Of a stretch of 64,000 bases of DNA, positions 47,201 through 62,200 are shown piece after piece. The translations under genes and the position numbers were made by a program. This DNA comes from Colius striatus (lineage: Eukaryota; Chordata; Aves; Coliiformes; Coliidae). The DNA is taken from assembly GCF_028858725.1 (NCBI RefSeq), contig NC_084760.1, positions 67,027,867 through 67,091,866 of the forward strand. The letters are read 5' to 3'. Under the pieces are notes generated by a model. It ran no database searches. It was given only the letters and a program-made list of their open reading frames with translations, and had not been told where the DNA came from. The stretch's first letter is position 1. Every line of letters starts with the position of its first letter.

Positions 47201-50200
47201 GCATTCTCAATGAAGAAAATACAATACTTCTCTATTTAAGAAATTCAGTTCCTTTGTCTCTTTCAGTGAGGACAAGACATTTTAAAACAAACTGAGAAAA
47301 ACAAATCATGACAAGATAATTAAACAGAAAATTCTAAGGAATTAACAAATGAATCTACCAATCTTACTCATGTTTAACCACTACCACTGTGTTTAACCTA
47401 GCACTTAAGTCAGTTTTGGTAATGCTAACACAGAAAGCAAGAAACAACTCTGGCTGGGTCCAAGGAAACATAGGACAGCAACTTACTTTGTGTGATGTCA
47501 CCAGATTTACTGAAGCTTTAAAGGTAAGGCTTACTAGACATGGAGAGGTAGATACACAAATAGACAGATAAGAATTCACTCTAAGTTCTTTTAGCTCTAC
47601 AAACATGTGATTTGACATTCCAGAAATGTTTAGAGTCCTTTAGCAATATTACTTAAACAAATATTACTGCTGTGGATTAAGAGTAAGCTTCTTTTTATGG
47701 ATAACAACTGTTAAGAGAAGAGACACCAAGCTTGGAAAAGCAGGTTTTGAGCAAAATGGAAGTGACCAGTGGAATGCAGAAAAATCTGTGCTTAATCCTG
47801 TCCAAAATACTTAAGAAAAAATTTAGGGAGAGTGGTGAATATTTGAGTGTCAAAACTGTCTTTGATTTGAAGTTTATTCTTAATAATAATTAAAAAAAGA
47901 GAATAGTGCAAAGCACTGCAGACACATTGGGCATTAACAACTGCCTGAGAGGTGCCAGAAGTGGAGAAGGAAGAGACAAGGAGAAGGGGCAGAAAAGAAC
48001 TCATGATCTGACTACAGTTTAAACAGAAGATATACTAAAGAAAGTACTGGTTTATGACTGCCTTATTAAACTGTGAACAGTTAGTTCTTCAGCAGTTTAA
48101 AAAATCCAATAATGATGACTATAATTATTGGACAGTCATTATGTGCATTAAAAAAGTCAAAGGAAAGTAGAACACAAGTTACTTGAAAATGTGACCATTT
48201 TTCACTGAAAAATAACATGAAGTTCAGATCTTAGGACAACTCTGAAACCAAATGCAAATTCTTAATTCACTAATAAATAAATAAACAAAGTTTATTAATT
48301 AATTCATGATAATAATAATAAAAATGGATAAAACTAATAAATTTGAAGAAATATACCCTGCCAAAAGAGGGCTATTTTATTGTTTTCTACACAGCTGTGT
48401 TAATTTATAGTGTTTTGTTTTTTCCTTTTGCCCATTCAATAGACACTGGAGTTTTTAATTAATGCAAAAAAAAAAGTCTTATATGGTTCTCTTACTTCTG
48501 TGTGCTTTCAGAGAGGGCACCTTCCAACCATTGATGGATCATGGGCTGCTTCAATGTATTCCTGTATTCATTCTGCAGTCGATAGAAGGGTTTAAGAGCA
48601 CTGTCAATATAAGGTGAAGCTTTAGTTGGCACCTCCTGGTAGATGACAGGGAAACAACATCATTCACTAGTGTAATACAATGTGATATAATATAAAACAA
48701 GGTTAAAAATGACCAAAGCTTTGAGAGATTCATGTGCCAGCCAGACATTCCTACTATCAGTGCACTTTCTGCTCATGCTGATTTCACAAAAGATTATTAT
48801 ATCTTTGTAAAAATAGCTACTACTTCATTCTACACTTCATTAAAGACACTGTTCCTTCTGTTCTTATACCATCCTGTTCCCTCACTATATTTTCCCGAAG
48901 AATACTTTTCGGATAACTAATACTCTGTCACTACCTTCTTCTCAGCTAGTTTTGGTTACAGAATGCTTCATCTTTCCAGGGATGATCCACACATAGCTTG
49001 GGTGAATCTCACAGGCAACTGAACATATCCAAGGTACATAAAGTCTCTGACATCTCAAATACCTCATTAACCTCTTACAAGTTCCAATCTTAGAACTCGG
49101 CCATCAAAAGAGTTTTTGCACTTCTGATTCCTGCACAGACTATTCTCAGGCCAAATTCTGAATTCTGCCAAAAATGAAAATATTACAACAGAAAAAAAAA
49201 AAATTGACAGAACTTAGCGTGTCTGTAATATTGTACCTTCTCTATCCAAGTCATCTCTCTCTTGTTTACCAGTTCAGGCTTCACACCACATAAAGCCAGC
49301 TAGGCTAATGGCCAAGAGAGCAAAGCAGTCATGCTCATGGAGTACACCGCTCAAACTAAGCAACTTGACTGACACGAAGGTAGCAATGTCCTGTGTCTTC
49401 ATTTTGGAGCTTGTTGTCCTGTATCTTTGTCTGTGGTTTCTGTTACACAAATTTTTCTCTGTTGCCTGAATGATGCATAGCAGTCCTCCCCAAAGAACCC
49501 TGGCCCTCAGCAGCACTGCATCTTATAGTATATGCTGCAACATGAGGGAAACACATTTATCCTTTCTCATTAACCCTTTTTCTTTTGCACATCAATAGTT
49601 CTACTCCTTGCCCTTCCCTGTGTCTATGGCCTGTGTTCTCATCATTGTTACCCGACCTAAAATTTTGAAAATATCATTTTTCCCCCCTTTGCAGTGAGGT
49701 AAACAGTAAATCCCTAAATTATCTCAATGTATTTAACAGGGCTCTAGACTATCAAAAGATATGGAAGTGTCTGAAGAACTCATAAATGCACTGCCTGGTT
49801 AATATTCTTAGCATAGGCCTCTCTGAGATCTGCAGTCAGCACTGACCTTATTGGTTCTCCTATATAGCCTTGGAACTTCCAGTGCACTCTTCAGGTAAGT
49901 GAAGGAGGACTCACTCAGATCCTGGATAATCCTGTTATTCAAGGTAGGCACACAGGCTGCTAAAGAAGTCTTTGAATCTTCCAAGGCTCCTGTCAAGGTA
50001 AAAATGCTGAAGTTTAAACTGAGCTACCCTGCCCAATCATAACATAAATTATGTGAACGCTCGCATCATCCCAATCTCATTCACTTTTCTAGATGGCTGC
50101 TGGTGTCAAATACAGGATGCTTACTAAACAAACATAGACCAGACATTAATACAACATCATCGGTTGTATCAACCGTTCCTCAGCCAGAAAAACAGATGAA

Positions 50201-53200
50201 AGAAAGAAAAAAAGGGGTAAAGTAACATTCTCTAGGTTCACAGTTTTTTCAGTATTAGCAACATAGCATGGGGCTTGAATCAAAAAGCTGCAACCTACCA
50301 AGGAAACCATGGCTGTGCAATTCTCTCTCACAGTACCTAAATTCCCCGGAACAAGCTCAACTCAAAGCTGTGACTGCCAACAGTCCATCTATTCAGTGTG
50401 GGATGCACACAAGCTTTTTCCCCTCGTATGGACTTGGACATCAACCAAGTCTCAATTTAGAGACTTAAGTGGAATTCACAGTGCAGTTCACTCACACAGC
50501 TACATGCCTGGCTTTAATTACTGTATTAAAAATCAAACTCCATGTTGCACATAAAAAATTATCAGATTAAAACAACCCCATGCAGAGAAAAATGAGGCTG
50601 AAAGACTTAATTGTTTCAGTCCTCTGAAGTTAAGGTATTTATGAAACTTTTGCTAAATCTCCTTCTTTCACGATTCATCAAGACAGAGAGGAAAAAAAAA
50701 ATCTTCCGAGAGAAATACTTTCATTCCAAGTGGATAATGGAAAGCCTCCTTTACTTCTTCCCCATTTCCTTTACAAGTAGGGGTTTAACGATATGATATG
50801 AATCTTCTAGTCTAAGATCCTATGTTTCTTGAAGAAGTATCCTAATTACTGGACAAATGACATGTTACTTTAAAAAAAAAGCCCCACAAACACCTAATGC
50901 GCTTCAGACTCATTCAAGTTTAACCAAATGTTTTCCAGACTCAATATGTCTGATCAAGACAGTTTCCACTTAAAAATTTAAACCTAAAGCAAGTTTCCTT
51001 AAGTAATAAAAGCAGTAATATTTTCAGATTTTGTATTGTAAATGATGTAACAGTGTGTAAAAGTTGATTTTGATTCATTGGCAGTGCAGATTTAGGGAAG
51101 GACCGAATTCAGCCTCTCAGCTTTACCTGCAATGCAAGACAGATTCTTGAAACCAATCATTTCAAGTTTTGGTTTAATCATTTCTAAGATGTCAGGAATC
51201 TGAAGAAAAAAACACATAAGAGATAGCCATGTTATAAACACATTTTAATTACTTTTCCTATATTCTGTACATTTCCAGTGCACCAAAAGACACCCTCACA
51301 ACCTCTTTTCTATATTTTAACTGCATTTATAGGAAACTGGTACTAGAAGAATACAATATTTAGGGGAACTAAGGCCTATGCACTAAATTCCCTAACTTAC
51401 CGTTGTCCTTAGAGGAAATAATTTAGAGTTAACAATGTATTATAAAACCAGATGAAACTTACAATTTCTAGAATTACAGAAATGTCAGCCTTATTGACCA
51501 AAAATACAAAGAGGTCATCTGTACTGGAAGAAAATTAACACCACACATCTCTTTTCAAGATTCTGGATCATTAGGTTAAGTATAATCATGATGACAAAAC
51601 CTTTTTAAACCTCAAAGACTAAAACCAATAAGCATTTAAAAGGGAACGTAATATTAAAGCTGCATATTGCGCCACACTCCAAGCTGCAAGAGATTTTGCT
51701 AGCTAAGACAAGACTCTGGGTATAGTGGTGCTTTGCACCAAAAATGAGAAGAAACTTACTATTTTAGGGGCTAAGTTCAGCAGCTACTGGTAGGAGTTTA
51801 AACACCTGAAGTGGTTTCTCTGTAATCTGCCATTCCAAATATGCACAGAGTAGAAGATCTATTTCAGCTGATATCTTCTATATCAAACTACCCCAGTTTT
51901 AGCATACAAGATACAAAAATAGCTTTGTGGTACATTATTTTAAGCAATTTCATGACCTTAACAAGACATCAAACAATATTGGCACTTTTTACTTTTGTAA
52001 GTAAAAAGTCACAAGCACAAACCTGGTCCTGGAGCTTGTCCAGATCTGCAGCAACATACACCAACTGAGTACTAGATACCGATGGCAATGGCTGACTTTC
52101 TGGGGAAGATCCATTCCCTTGGTCCTCACTAGGGTTGAGGCTCACAGAAGATTCCTTTCTACCAACTGGCACAGATTTTTTGCTTTCCTTTGTATTCTCA
52201 CTGGAAATGGGCCTTACAGGTACCTGAAACATAAACTGAGTTGTGAACCCTAGCAACAGTGATGGCTGTTAAATTTGGACAAACAGCAACAGTAACCAAA
52301 GGATTTGTAAGTTCTCAGCACTGGAATGACACACTTACACGGGATATTAGCATTCTCAAATTACATTTAAAAAGCCATTTTAAAAAGAGGGTTTGGTGCA
52401 CTAAGGACTTGGATAACTTGGAACAAATTTGTTGCTATAGTAGAGAGAGGGCAGTCCAGTCTCACATTTGAACATCACACAGGTAAAAATTACTGAGCAG
52501 AAGAGCAATGCACAACCTCTCCAGCTCAGAGGCAGGGAACCACAGATGTTGAGCCACTTGCTCATGAAACCTTCAATTTTACAGTCTCAGCACTGAGTAG
52601 TTGATCCAGCTTAACTTATCCCTTTTCCTTAGCAGGGTAAGTTTTTACCTGGCTCAATTTCACAACCTCATTTGCTGTATCAAAAAGTAAACACACAAAC
52701 AGAACAAATCCAAAAGATTGTAGCTACTTCTTTCAGTGGCAGAGGCAGCCTTAAGCATAAATGGAAGTACAGCCTTGGCAACCACTGGCCAGAAATACTG
52801 CAGCAGCACTGATATTTGTGGTTAATAACATATTTTTCAGTGATCCTTTTTATAAAACAAACTCATGAACTGGTTGAAAGTGTTCTTGTTAAAGAACGTT
52901 ACGTTCAGGGAAAAAAAGTGCTTAAAAAGAGGTCACATATGTTGTTTCAATTAGTCTCTCATTAATGGGCATCCTCAATCACCAAAACTGTACGCATGCT
53001 GTTCTCTTACCTCACCAATGAACACAGAGTAGCGTGCCAAAATCTGCAGACTAAGTTTCCACAAACGGTGTGCTAATAATGGTAAAAACAATTGATCCGA
53101 CCAGCACTTCAGAAGACTCATCCAGACCATGTGAGTGGCCAAAAGAGAGTATGAGCTGCCAGCTAGAAATAATCAAGGGTAAAGATCCTGAGCACATTTT

Positions 53201-56200
53201 AAAAGATGAAATATCATCAGCTAATTGCACTACCTAAGATTTTTAAAGTACTCAAAAAAAAGGTCTTCCAAAGAGACACAATCACAAAGATAAGAAACAG
53301 AATTTATTAAGCACTGTCTGAAACAAACTCTTAAAATATAAGCTCCTTGTTGCTTTAAATTTCAAATTCAGCTAAGCCTTGTTGTAGCTTTGTGGGCAAA
53401 AGCAACAAATGAGAATTTTCCTGCAACAAAGGCAGGATACAGCTTGGCCAACCAATCCACTTCAGAAGATAATGTTGCCAGGATAATCTTTGGCTGTCTT
53501 ATGAAGAAGTGATATTAGACATACTTGTCTTATGAAGAAGTTATATTAGACGTGCTTGTCAGCCATAATGAGTGATACTCCTTTTAGCCGTAAACTACTG
53601 CTCCTGTCACAATTACATCTGACATTTATGCTAGAAATATTTATTTAAACATCCATACTTAAACCAAATATTTTTAAGCAGTACAGGCACTAATATTTTA
53701 CAGCATATAATTAGAGAGTAAGTTCCAGGCAAATACCCTGAAGTGGTAGGACTTATGTATTCTGTCACCACTAGGATTTTTTTTCTTCTTCTCTCTTCAG
53801 GGAGCGAGTGTGTGTGTGTGCATATCTATCTATCTATATACACACAATCAAATACACACATTTATGTGGCTCTTCAGTCCCTTCTTCATAAGTATTTACT
53901 CTATTAACTGAACTAAGTATTTCTGATTACAATGTAATTCTAATGAATATACTAGTTTTTCCTTCCACTCTGATCCTTCCTTTGCATACCTCCTCATTTT
54001 TGAAGAACACTATAAACCATAGCAAGCTTCGATGCTGCCAACAGACAGCAATTTTCACCTCTACACAGCCCTACAACAATTAAGAAACATATGCCCCAGT
54101 AACACAGCAAAGCCTTTTGGTTGCCACTTGGAGGATACCAAATGCCTTCTTGCACTGAGAGGACAGTTCCACTAGTACATTAATGGGTGCTGCCAAAATG
54201 AGTGGTTTTAATAAATGAAGTGATCACTGAACAGCATTCTCGTATTTCCTGCTCCATAAAAATATATCATGCTGTTTAATCAGTTAATTAAAAAACCAGG
54301 AAGCTCATGTGAACCAGTGGGATGCATGTTACTAAATACTCAACAGACACATAATAAACACTGGCACTTTTACCACTGATTCCTCTGAAATTGCTTTTTG
54401 TAATAAAAATTTACCTGGTGCTTCCTCTAGTGTATCTGAAAGTGCTTCTTCTAAGGCCCCTGCTATTTCTCTGAATCTGCAAGATAGAAAAGTTTTGAAT
54501 GTTGTAATTCAACAATTGCTTAAACTGATGTCTAAAAATGTTTATTACAATATTATTTCAACCTGCTCTCAGTGCACACACACAGATGTCACATGTTTTT
54601 GCCCAACATAAACTTGGATATAAACCAGATCAACATTCAAACACTTGAAAAAGAACATTTTACTGGTGTGTATTTTGGGAAATGATTAAAGTTGCAGTTG
54701 TCAAGTGTCAAGTCTTCAGTCTTTTTCAGAAGGGCAGTTTTTTTGTTTTGTTACTCTATCCAACCTGAAGGTGAACACATTGTCTCCTATTTTCTTCAGA
54801 TGACCTTCAGATACATCACATGACACTAGAGGCTTCAGCTTCTACATGTTTGTTAATGAACAGTGGCATAAGGTTCTGCAAACAGTTCTGTACCTGATAA
54901 AAATCAATAGTTCCTCACAGGAAACTTTGACCTCCTTTTTAAAAAAGAAAAAAAAAATCACCTTCATAAAAGTAAAAACAGAATCCTACCTTCTCAGTTT
55001 TTTTCGGTATAACAGAAAAGTGAATACCAAAACCTCTGAGATTTTTCTGCATTGAAAGCATGCCAGATAAGCACAGCATTTCCTTCACCTAAAAACTGTC
55101 CAGAAAGAACTGCAGAAAATTCTTCTTTAACCAGGTTTTCCCTTTAAATGCTGAAACAAAGCTATTATTTTAAGCTCCTCTACAGAAAGTTCTATTGTCC
55201 TTGGTTTCCTCTTTCTTGCTTTTATGTGCATCATGGTAACTCCACAAGCTGTTCTACCACTTACTATGAACCTGTAGGGCTCCTCTTAAAGCCTTTTAAC
55301 TATAATTTCCAGGTTAGAACAGAGGCCTGCCCACCTAGCTTTTCTCATTCAAGCTCCTAATGGACTAGATATGCATTTTAAGCAACTAGAGATATATCTA
55401 AATGGTGGGTGTCAGGAGGTTGGGACATCCCTTTTTTCTATTGTACTTAGCAACAGGACAAGGGGTAATGGGATGAAGCTGGAACACAAAAAGTTACACT
55501 TATACATAATAAAAAACTATTTCACTGTTGAGGTGAGGAAGCCCTGGCACAGGCTGCCCAGGGAGGCTGTGGAGTCTCCTTCCTTGGAGGTCTTCAAGAC
55601 CCACCTGGACACATTTTTATGTAACCTGGTCTAGGTGGACCTGCTTCTGCAGGGGGGTTGGACTAGATGATCTCTAAAGGTCCCTCCCAACCCCTACCAT
55701 TCTGTGATTCTGCGAAATTGCTTCAAAACCTCATTTCTGCCTATGCACCGTTTCCAGACAGAGCAGTGTCTAAGTCTCACAGTGAAAAGGATTAGAGAAT
55801 GGAATCAGACTTTTAACAATTATACATTTTTTTTTCCTGAGTGTTTCTTACATAGGAAAAAAAATCATCACAATTCCAAAATCAGTTGTACTGACATAAA
55901 ATGCCGAGGGAAAGAGTTACTGGGGCTGTTTGTGCCAGCACTGCTACAAAAAAAAAAGTCTGAGGAACATCCATCTGTTCCTCAAAGGATCATTTGTAAA
56001 GGCTTTAGTGAGAGCCAATTGTTCTGAGTAATTTCAATAATTGAAAAAAAGAAAAGAATCCAACAATCTTAACTACGAATGCCATAGCATGAGATAATAC
56101 TTCAATAAAAATCTTGTGTCACTTAAGGATATTAACAGACATCAAAGAAAAGGTTTCTCTAATATACATAATGACTATGCTGAAGATAAAAAGCTGCTGT

Positions 56201-59200
56201 TATCCAACTATTTATTGAAATGGTGCACTATTTAGATGTACAGTAATTTTGGATTACAGGAAGAATATCTGTTTTTCTTTATAAAAGTTTTTTGATCAGT
56301 CAGAGCTCCAAATACCTAATGAGAACGAACATTTTTTAACAGAAAAAATACACTGAAGCTCCACTTCAATTTTATGAGCATGAGTACAAAGTTTGATCAA
56401 GAGGTCACTTATTTAAAAACTTGTTCTTTCAAAACAAAGGGACAGACTCACAGACCTATTAACAATATACATCTGTTAAAAGGTTCATAATGGCTACAGT
56501 TCCACAGATACTTTTAGTCTGTGCACTCAGCACTGCTACTGTAGTGAGATCTCTTGCCCTTTCCCTTGGGACAACATGAATATTTGTACAGTTAAGTGGT
56601 TTGAAGAAATTGATTGGAGTTGAACATCAGCCTTTTTTTGCCCAGGGTAACAGATCTTCCTATTAGTTCACTACACAACTGCAGGAACAGATGTGCAAGC
56701 AATAAACCAAACCAGGATGTCAGAGACTGGGGCTACCATTTTACAAAACACAACGAACCACCAAAACAATAAGATCCTGCTCTCAGTCCCATACTCCAAC
56801 ACTCAGAAGAATCCTGGATGGAATTTTTCAGCAACAATGTAGATTTATCCTGGATTAAAGAAAATGTACAAATGTGGCTACACAATAACAGTTGTACTGT
56901 TATTGGCAATTACAGAATTATGCAATAAAAAAGGCCAGTAAAGTGACTCAGGTTAAAACCTTTTTTTTTTTTTCTTTTTCAAAGAGACTCTCAGAAGACT
57001 TTGGACAAGAGATCCCACACAACATACAAAGGTCATAGCAGGCTTCATCAACTCCTCTCTTTCTTGTCTGGGGGCTTGCTATCCAGCCTTAAAATCAGAT
57101 GTGTAGACTACATTTTCTAAAAAATATGGTTTTACATTCTATTTTATTCATGAAAATTATAGCATTACTTGAGTTAAAACAGGGCTTCTTTGGTCTCTCT
57201 GCTCTCCTCTAACTGCAAGAGATGTGTAAAAGGTAACACTACAGGTACTGCAGACCTGCTAGAAAACTAAGCTGAAACTTATTACTTAGCTCCTCAGGAA
57301 AAGGGAACAGTGGGGGAATCTTTGGGAACGCAACACTGCAAGACTCAGCATGTTACAAAAAGGTGATAAAAAGGATGCGAGAAACATGGCTAGAAATGGA
57401 CAAGCAAAAAGTTGTCAAGTACTTTAATTCTGTATTTTTAAGAAGAAAGACTTCTTCCCTTATAGTAAGCATGCCTCTGGATTTGCACAAGTAGCATCCT
57501 TTAATGTACAGCTTATTTCCAGGGACACTGGAGAAAAAGAATTTTAAAAAAGATTTCCAGCCTTGTCTAGATGTCCTGCTGAAAGTCTTATGAGCAGCAT
57601 ATCAAATTCAGTGCAACAGCACCACAGTGCATATTGAAGAGTAGCTGGCTGGGATTTTGCTAAAATGTTGAAAGACAAAAAAGAGTTACTTGACTTGGTA
57701 ATTAAATTCCTAGTTTGACTTCTATGATTTGCCAACAAGTGAAACTTTGAACAATGAGATCTGACCATTTTGCTGTGGCTGAACTCTATTTTTGAAAAAG
57801 TGAACAAAAAGCCCAGAATGCATACTAACCTTATTTGAAAATATACAGGCAAATTCCATTTGTTGTTAAAGCTGTGGTAGGAGGGATGAGATCTTAACCG
57901 TTTCACGCTGGCCTGGGACCCACACTGGCGTTCAAATTTCCGTACGAAATCCATGCTGGTAGTGTACTTCTGCAGAAAGATAAGGAGCATTCTGATCACC
58001 ACAGGGGTCTGGCAAACAAGGAAGGCCATTACCCATTCAGCTGAATTCTTTGTATCAGGCTACAGCTAAGCCCAAAGTTCAGAATGAGCTGACACTGCCC
58101 CCATCACTTAATCACATAAGGTTAAGATCCTGGATCACAGTGAAACTGAATCCAATTGACCAGCAGGTGTTATACTTTGATAAGAAAAGTTGGTTTAGGG
58201 CACTTCTAAAAAGCATAAAATTGTCCAGGTACCCTGTACAAGCAGAAGTGATTTCTGAACTGAATCACTGAGACGGAACAGAGTACTAGGAACAGTCAGC
58301 CACAGGAGATATATACAACATACAGAAATAAAAAGAAACAAAGCCCACAAGTACATGTAACCACACGAGAATGAAAGCATGGCATTTTTTCTGTTATACA
58401 GGACCTGGACTATAGGAATTTCCACAACTGTTTCCCTAAGAATATGTTTTGCAAATACCAAATATTTACAGAAGAAGTTTAAGTAATTTCAGGTAAGTTA
58501 ATTTTATCCAGTGTATACTTCTAATAGGATGTTTATGAATAGTTTTAAGTCATGAGCAAAGAGAAATTACATTAATCCTCAAATGTGCTGTGGGCTTACT
58601 CTCAACAGGAACTTATTAATACCCTGAAAGTAATGAAATAATAAATCATACACAGAACAGAGAACCAAACACTTGAGTGCAAAACAAAAGCAAAATAGTG
58701 TACAAAAATGTTATTTCATGTAGAACAGACCTTGCTAACAGAACACAAGTATTATGGACATCAATAGAAAATCAAAATACAGTTACCTCTGTGCAATGAA
58801 AAACAGTTTGGCTTATGTGCATGTTTTTTCCATAATAAAAAAAACCCACCATAATATCTATCACACATGCTCATTAAGCCACAGCTGAATTAATGAAATT
58901 GGCTTGAATGAACCTCTCAGTGTTTCTGACCTCACTGCAGCAAGAGCAGCAGCAGGCCTGTAGCAGACAAGGCTTTTACCACAATCCAGAGCACTACCTG
59001 AGTGATGTGATTTTGCCTCTTAAGAAGCAGTCATTAAGAAGCAATGAAACATTCTCAGGAGAAGCCCCTGAGCTGCTGCTTACAGTCTCTGCTTTCAGAA
59101 ACTCTCCTGTGACCACAGGACACCGATTGCCATGACCATGTTTTTGTGTTGTTTATCTCAGTAAATTCATCACTTGCTGTTAAAGGTATAATTACAGCAC

Positions 59201-62200
59201 ATTTTTCTTGTGACATGGCAGTTTCAGTGTGCCAAGATGATATTGTGGATATTGCACACAAAAGCTTTTAGGTAACTACTTTTCTCCCCATGTGTCTGTA
59301 TTTATCACACAATGGAACCACTAAAAGTATGGGAGTTAGAACCAGAATGAATGATACATTAGTGCTCTTTCAACTCTCCTGCCTTTGATAATAGGCCCAG
59401 TGTTTTAACAATACAAACTTTCTTCTGTTGGGACAGCACTTTTTTTCTGTTTTATCTAGTGACAGGACAAGGGGTAATGGAAAGAAGCTGGAACACAAAA
59501 AGTTCCATTTAAACATAAGGAAAAATTATTTCACTGTGCGGATGAGGGAGCCCTGGCACAGGCTGCCCAGGAAGGGTGAGGAGTCTCCTTCTCAAGGGAT
59601 TTTCAAGACCCACCTGGACACGTTCCTGTGTGACCTGATCTAGGTGAACCTGCTTCTGCAGGGGGGTTGGACTAGATGATCTCTAAAGGTCCCTTCCAAC
59701 CCCTACCATTCTGTGACTCTGTGAAACAAACCTTTAATGTTCTGATACCTTAAACATCAGTCAGGAATACAAACCAAACATTCTAAAAAGACAAATCACT
59801 TTCAAATTGGAAGACAACTCAACAGACATTTATTTAGTTATCAACAAGACAACTATCTCTAAGATTGGGTACCATTTCAGCTTTTAGGATTGGATTGTTG
59901 ACTGCACAAAGTTTTTTGAAAGTTTAAGTGTGTAACAAAATGGAGCTGTTTTCAAATGTAGGAATCTAAACAATCTGAAATAAATGTTAAGTATAATCCT
60001 TTTTAAATACTTGTACTCTACCAGTCTGATTCAGAAATAAGGGCACAACAATGTGAAACAATTTTATAGACAGACCTCATCTCTGCACAAGTAAACAGTT
60101 ATTTTACATGTTTACCACTGCCAGTCTAATTTTTACAGGACTTTAAAACAGTATTTTTCCATTCCTCTCCTCTACATGCAAAAACAGAATAATGCATATT
60201 CAAACTCTTCAGCATTAAACCTAAACATATATGCAAACGAACCTGCAGAAAAACACTTTTCTATATTTCTATCAATGTATAAAACAGAGATAGAAATTAT
60301 TGTCTAAAATCTGTGTTGCTGATAATCCAAGTAACATAACGTACAAGCAATTTTAAATGTTTTTTCCCCTCCTCTCAATAAAGTGTGAATTATGAGACTT
60401 TAGATAAACATAATATCTTTTTTTACATTTGGCATTTCAACTTCTTATTGATTTTTAGATAAAATACATTAATGATTCAGACTCTGAATCACTTAAGTAG
60501 TGAAAAGCAGTCTGAAAATACTTCAGACTTACTATATGATTCACTTTAAAGTCATGAGGAGGTGTTGAGTTTTTACATTTTGTTGCTGAGTTTTGCTACA
60601 TAAATACAATGTCCCTGTTGGTCAACATCAGCTTAATATATCAGCCATTTAAAAAGTATTCATTTAAAATGGAAGCACAGGTCTTCTGAAGATAAAATAC
60701 ATTCTCATGCAAACTAAGCAGCACAGGCTACAGAAGCCCAGCAAGGCTCGAAATTTGCAGTATGTAGGGCATTAAGTAAAAGCTGGAAGAGTGGCTGAAA
60801 CTTCACAGGATAATAAGAATTCTAAAAAGGGAGGGAGAACACTCCATAGTGTCATTTGTATAGCATTACCCCAGTTGTCTTCAACATCCATTTCATTGGC
60901 TTCTTATTCAGAGCCAGCCCTGCAAACGTTTGCTGTCATGCCTGCCTAGCTTCAATGATTCAATTTCTGTATGAAAAAGATCTTAAACTCCTAAGAAAAA
61001 TACAGGTATTTAGTAACAGCAGTTTTGCACGAACACAGGAAGAATAATTTCCCTTATAAACCTCCACCGACAATCTAGCATTTCCCCAAGTCACCTGTCC
61101 TGATTTGCCTACTCTGCCTTCAGACAATTTATCACTGCCTGCCATCTCCATCTTGAAAATGAAAGGTTTCACATTAATACAATTTAAGCTGCAGGGAAAA
61201 AACAAATTCAAATATTCCAGCAATCATGGTTAAATACAGTCAACATGTGAAGAAATGCAGAAAGCTCCTACTTACTACTAGGCAGAGCTAATCTTCATAC
61301 TACCTCAAGAAATCTGTTATAACATTGAACATCTGTTCAACAACTTCATCAGTGACCTGGATGAGAGGATAGAGTGTACCCTCAGCAAGATGATCAGGGG
61401 ACTGGAAGATCTTTCATACAAGGAAACACTGCGGGAACTGGGGCTGTTTACAGAAGAGAATACTGAGGGAGGATCTCATTAATATTTACAAATACCTAAA
61501 TAGTGGATGTCAGGAGGTTGGGACACCCCTTTTTTCTATGCTAGCAACAGGACAAGGGGTAATGGGATGAAGCTGGAACACAAAAAGTTCCACTTAAACA
61601 TAGAAAAAACTATTTCACTGTTTAGGTGAGGGAGCCCTGGCACAGGCTGCCCAGGGAGGGTGTGGCAACTCCTTCCTTGGAGGTCTTCAAGACCCGCCTG
61701 GATGTGTTCCTGTGTGACCTGATGTAGGTGGACCTGCTTCTGCAGGGGGCTTGGTCTAGATGGTCTCTAAAGGTCCCTTCCAACCCTTACCATTCTGTGA
61801 TTCTATGATTAGTTAAAGGTCATCTTTTAGAGGCAGGCAAGCACTGCCGGTGATGAAAACATGTGAGTGACAAGTACTCTAAATTAATTTTTTGTATAAT
61901 CTTGCTTCGTAATTGGTTATCATACCAGAGAAAATATTTAATGTTGTAAACACTCCAAGTGTTTTTGTTTCCTTTAGTTGCTTTGTGGTTTTGATCACAA
62001 CATAATCTGCAGTACTAAAAGAAAGCAAAGTCTAAAACAAACAAGTGAAACAAAGCATTTTTTTAACATTCCTACAGTACAGAGCAAGTTGGAAACCAGG
62101 TGTTTAACCAAGATGACAGTACTTTATAAAAGCTGTGGACTTGGGCCAACCACGGAGTCATCCACTCCTTTCTTCACTCATGTTGGCATTTTACAAGTGA

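Larger units (their letters stand above)
53163..54414. other. COG2 intron 11
   Basis: This 1.25-kb intron contains a 31-bp tandem duplication at 53495-53556 and a compound microsatellite at 53808-53846. Confidence 0.85.
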
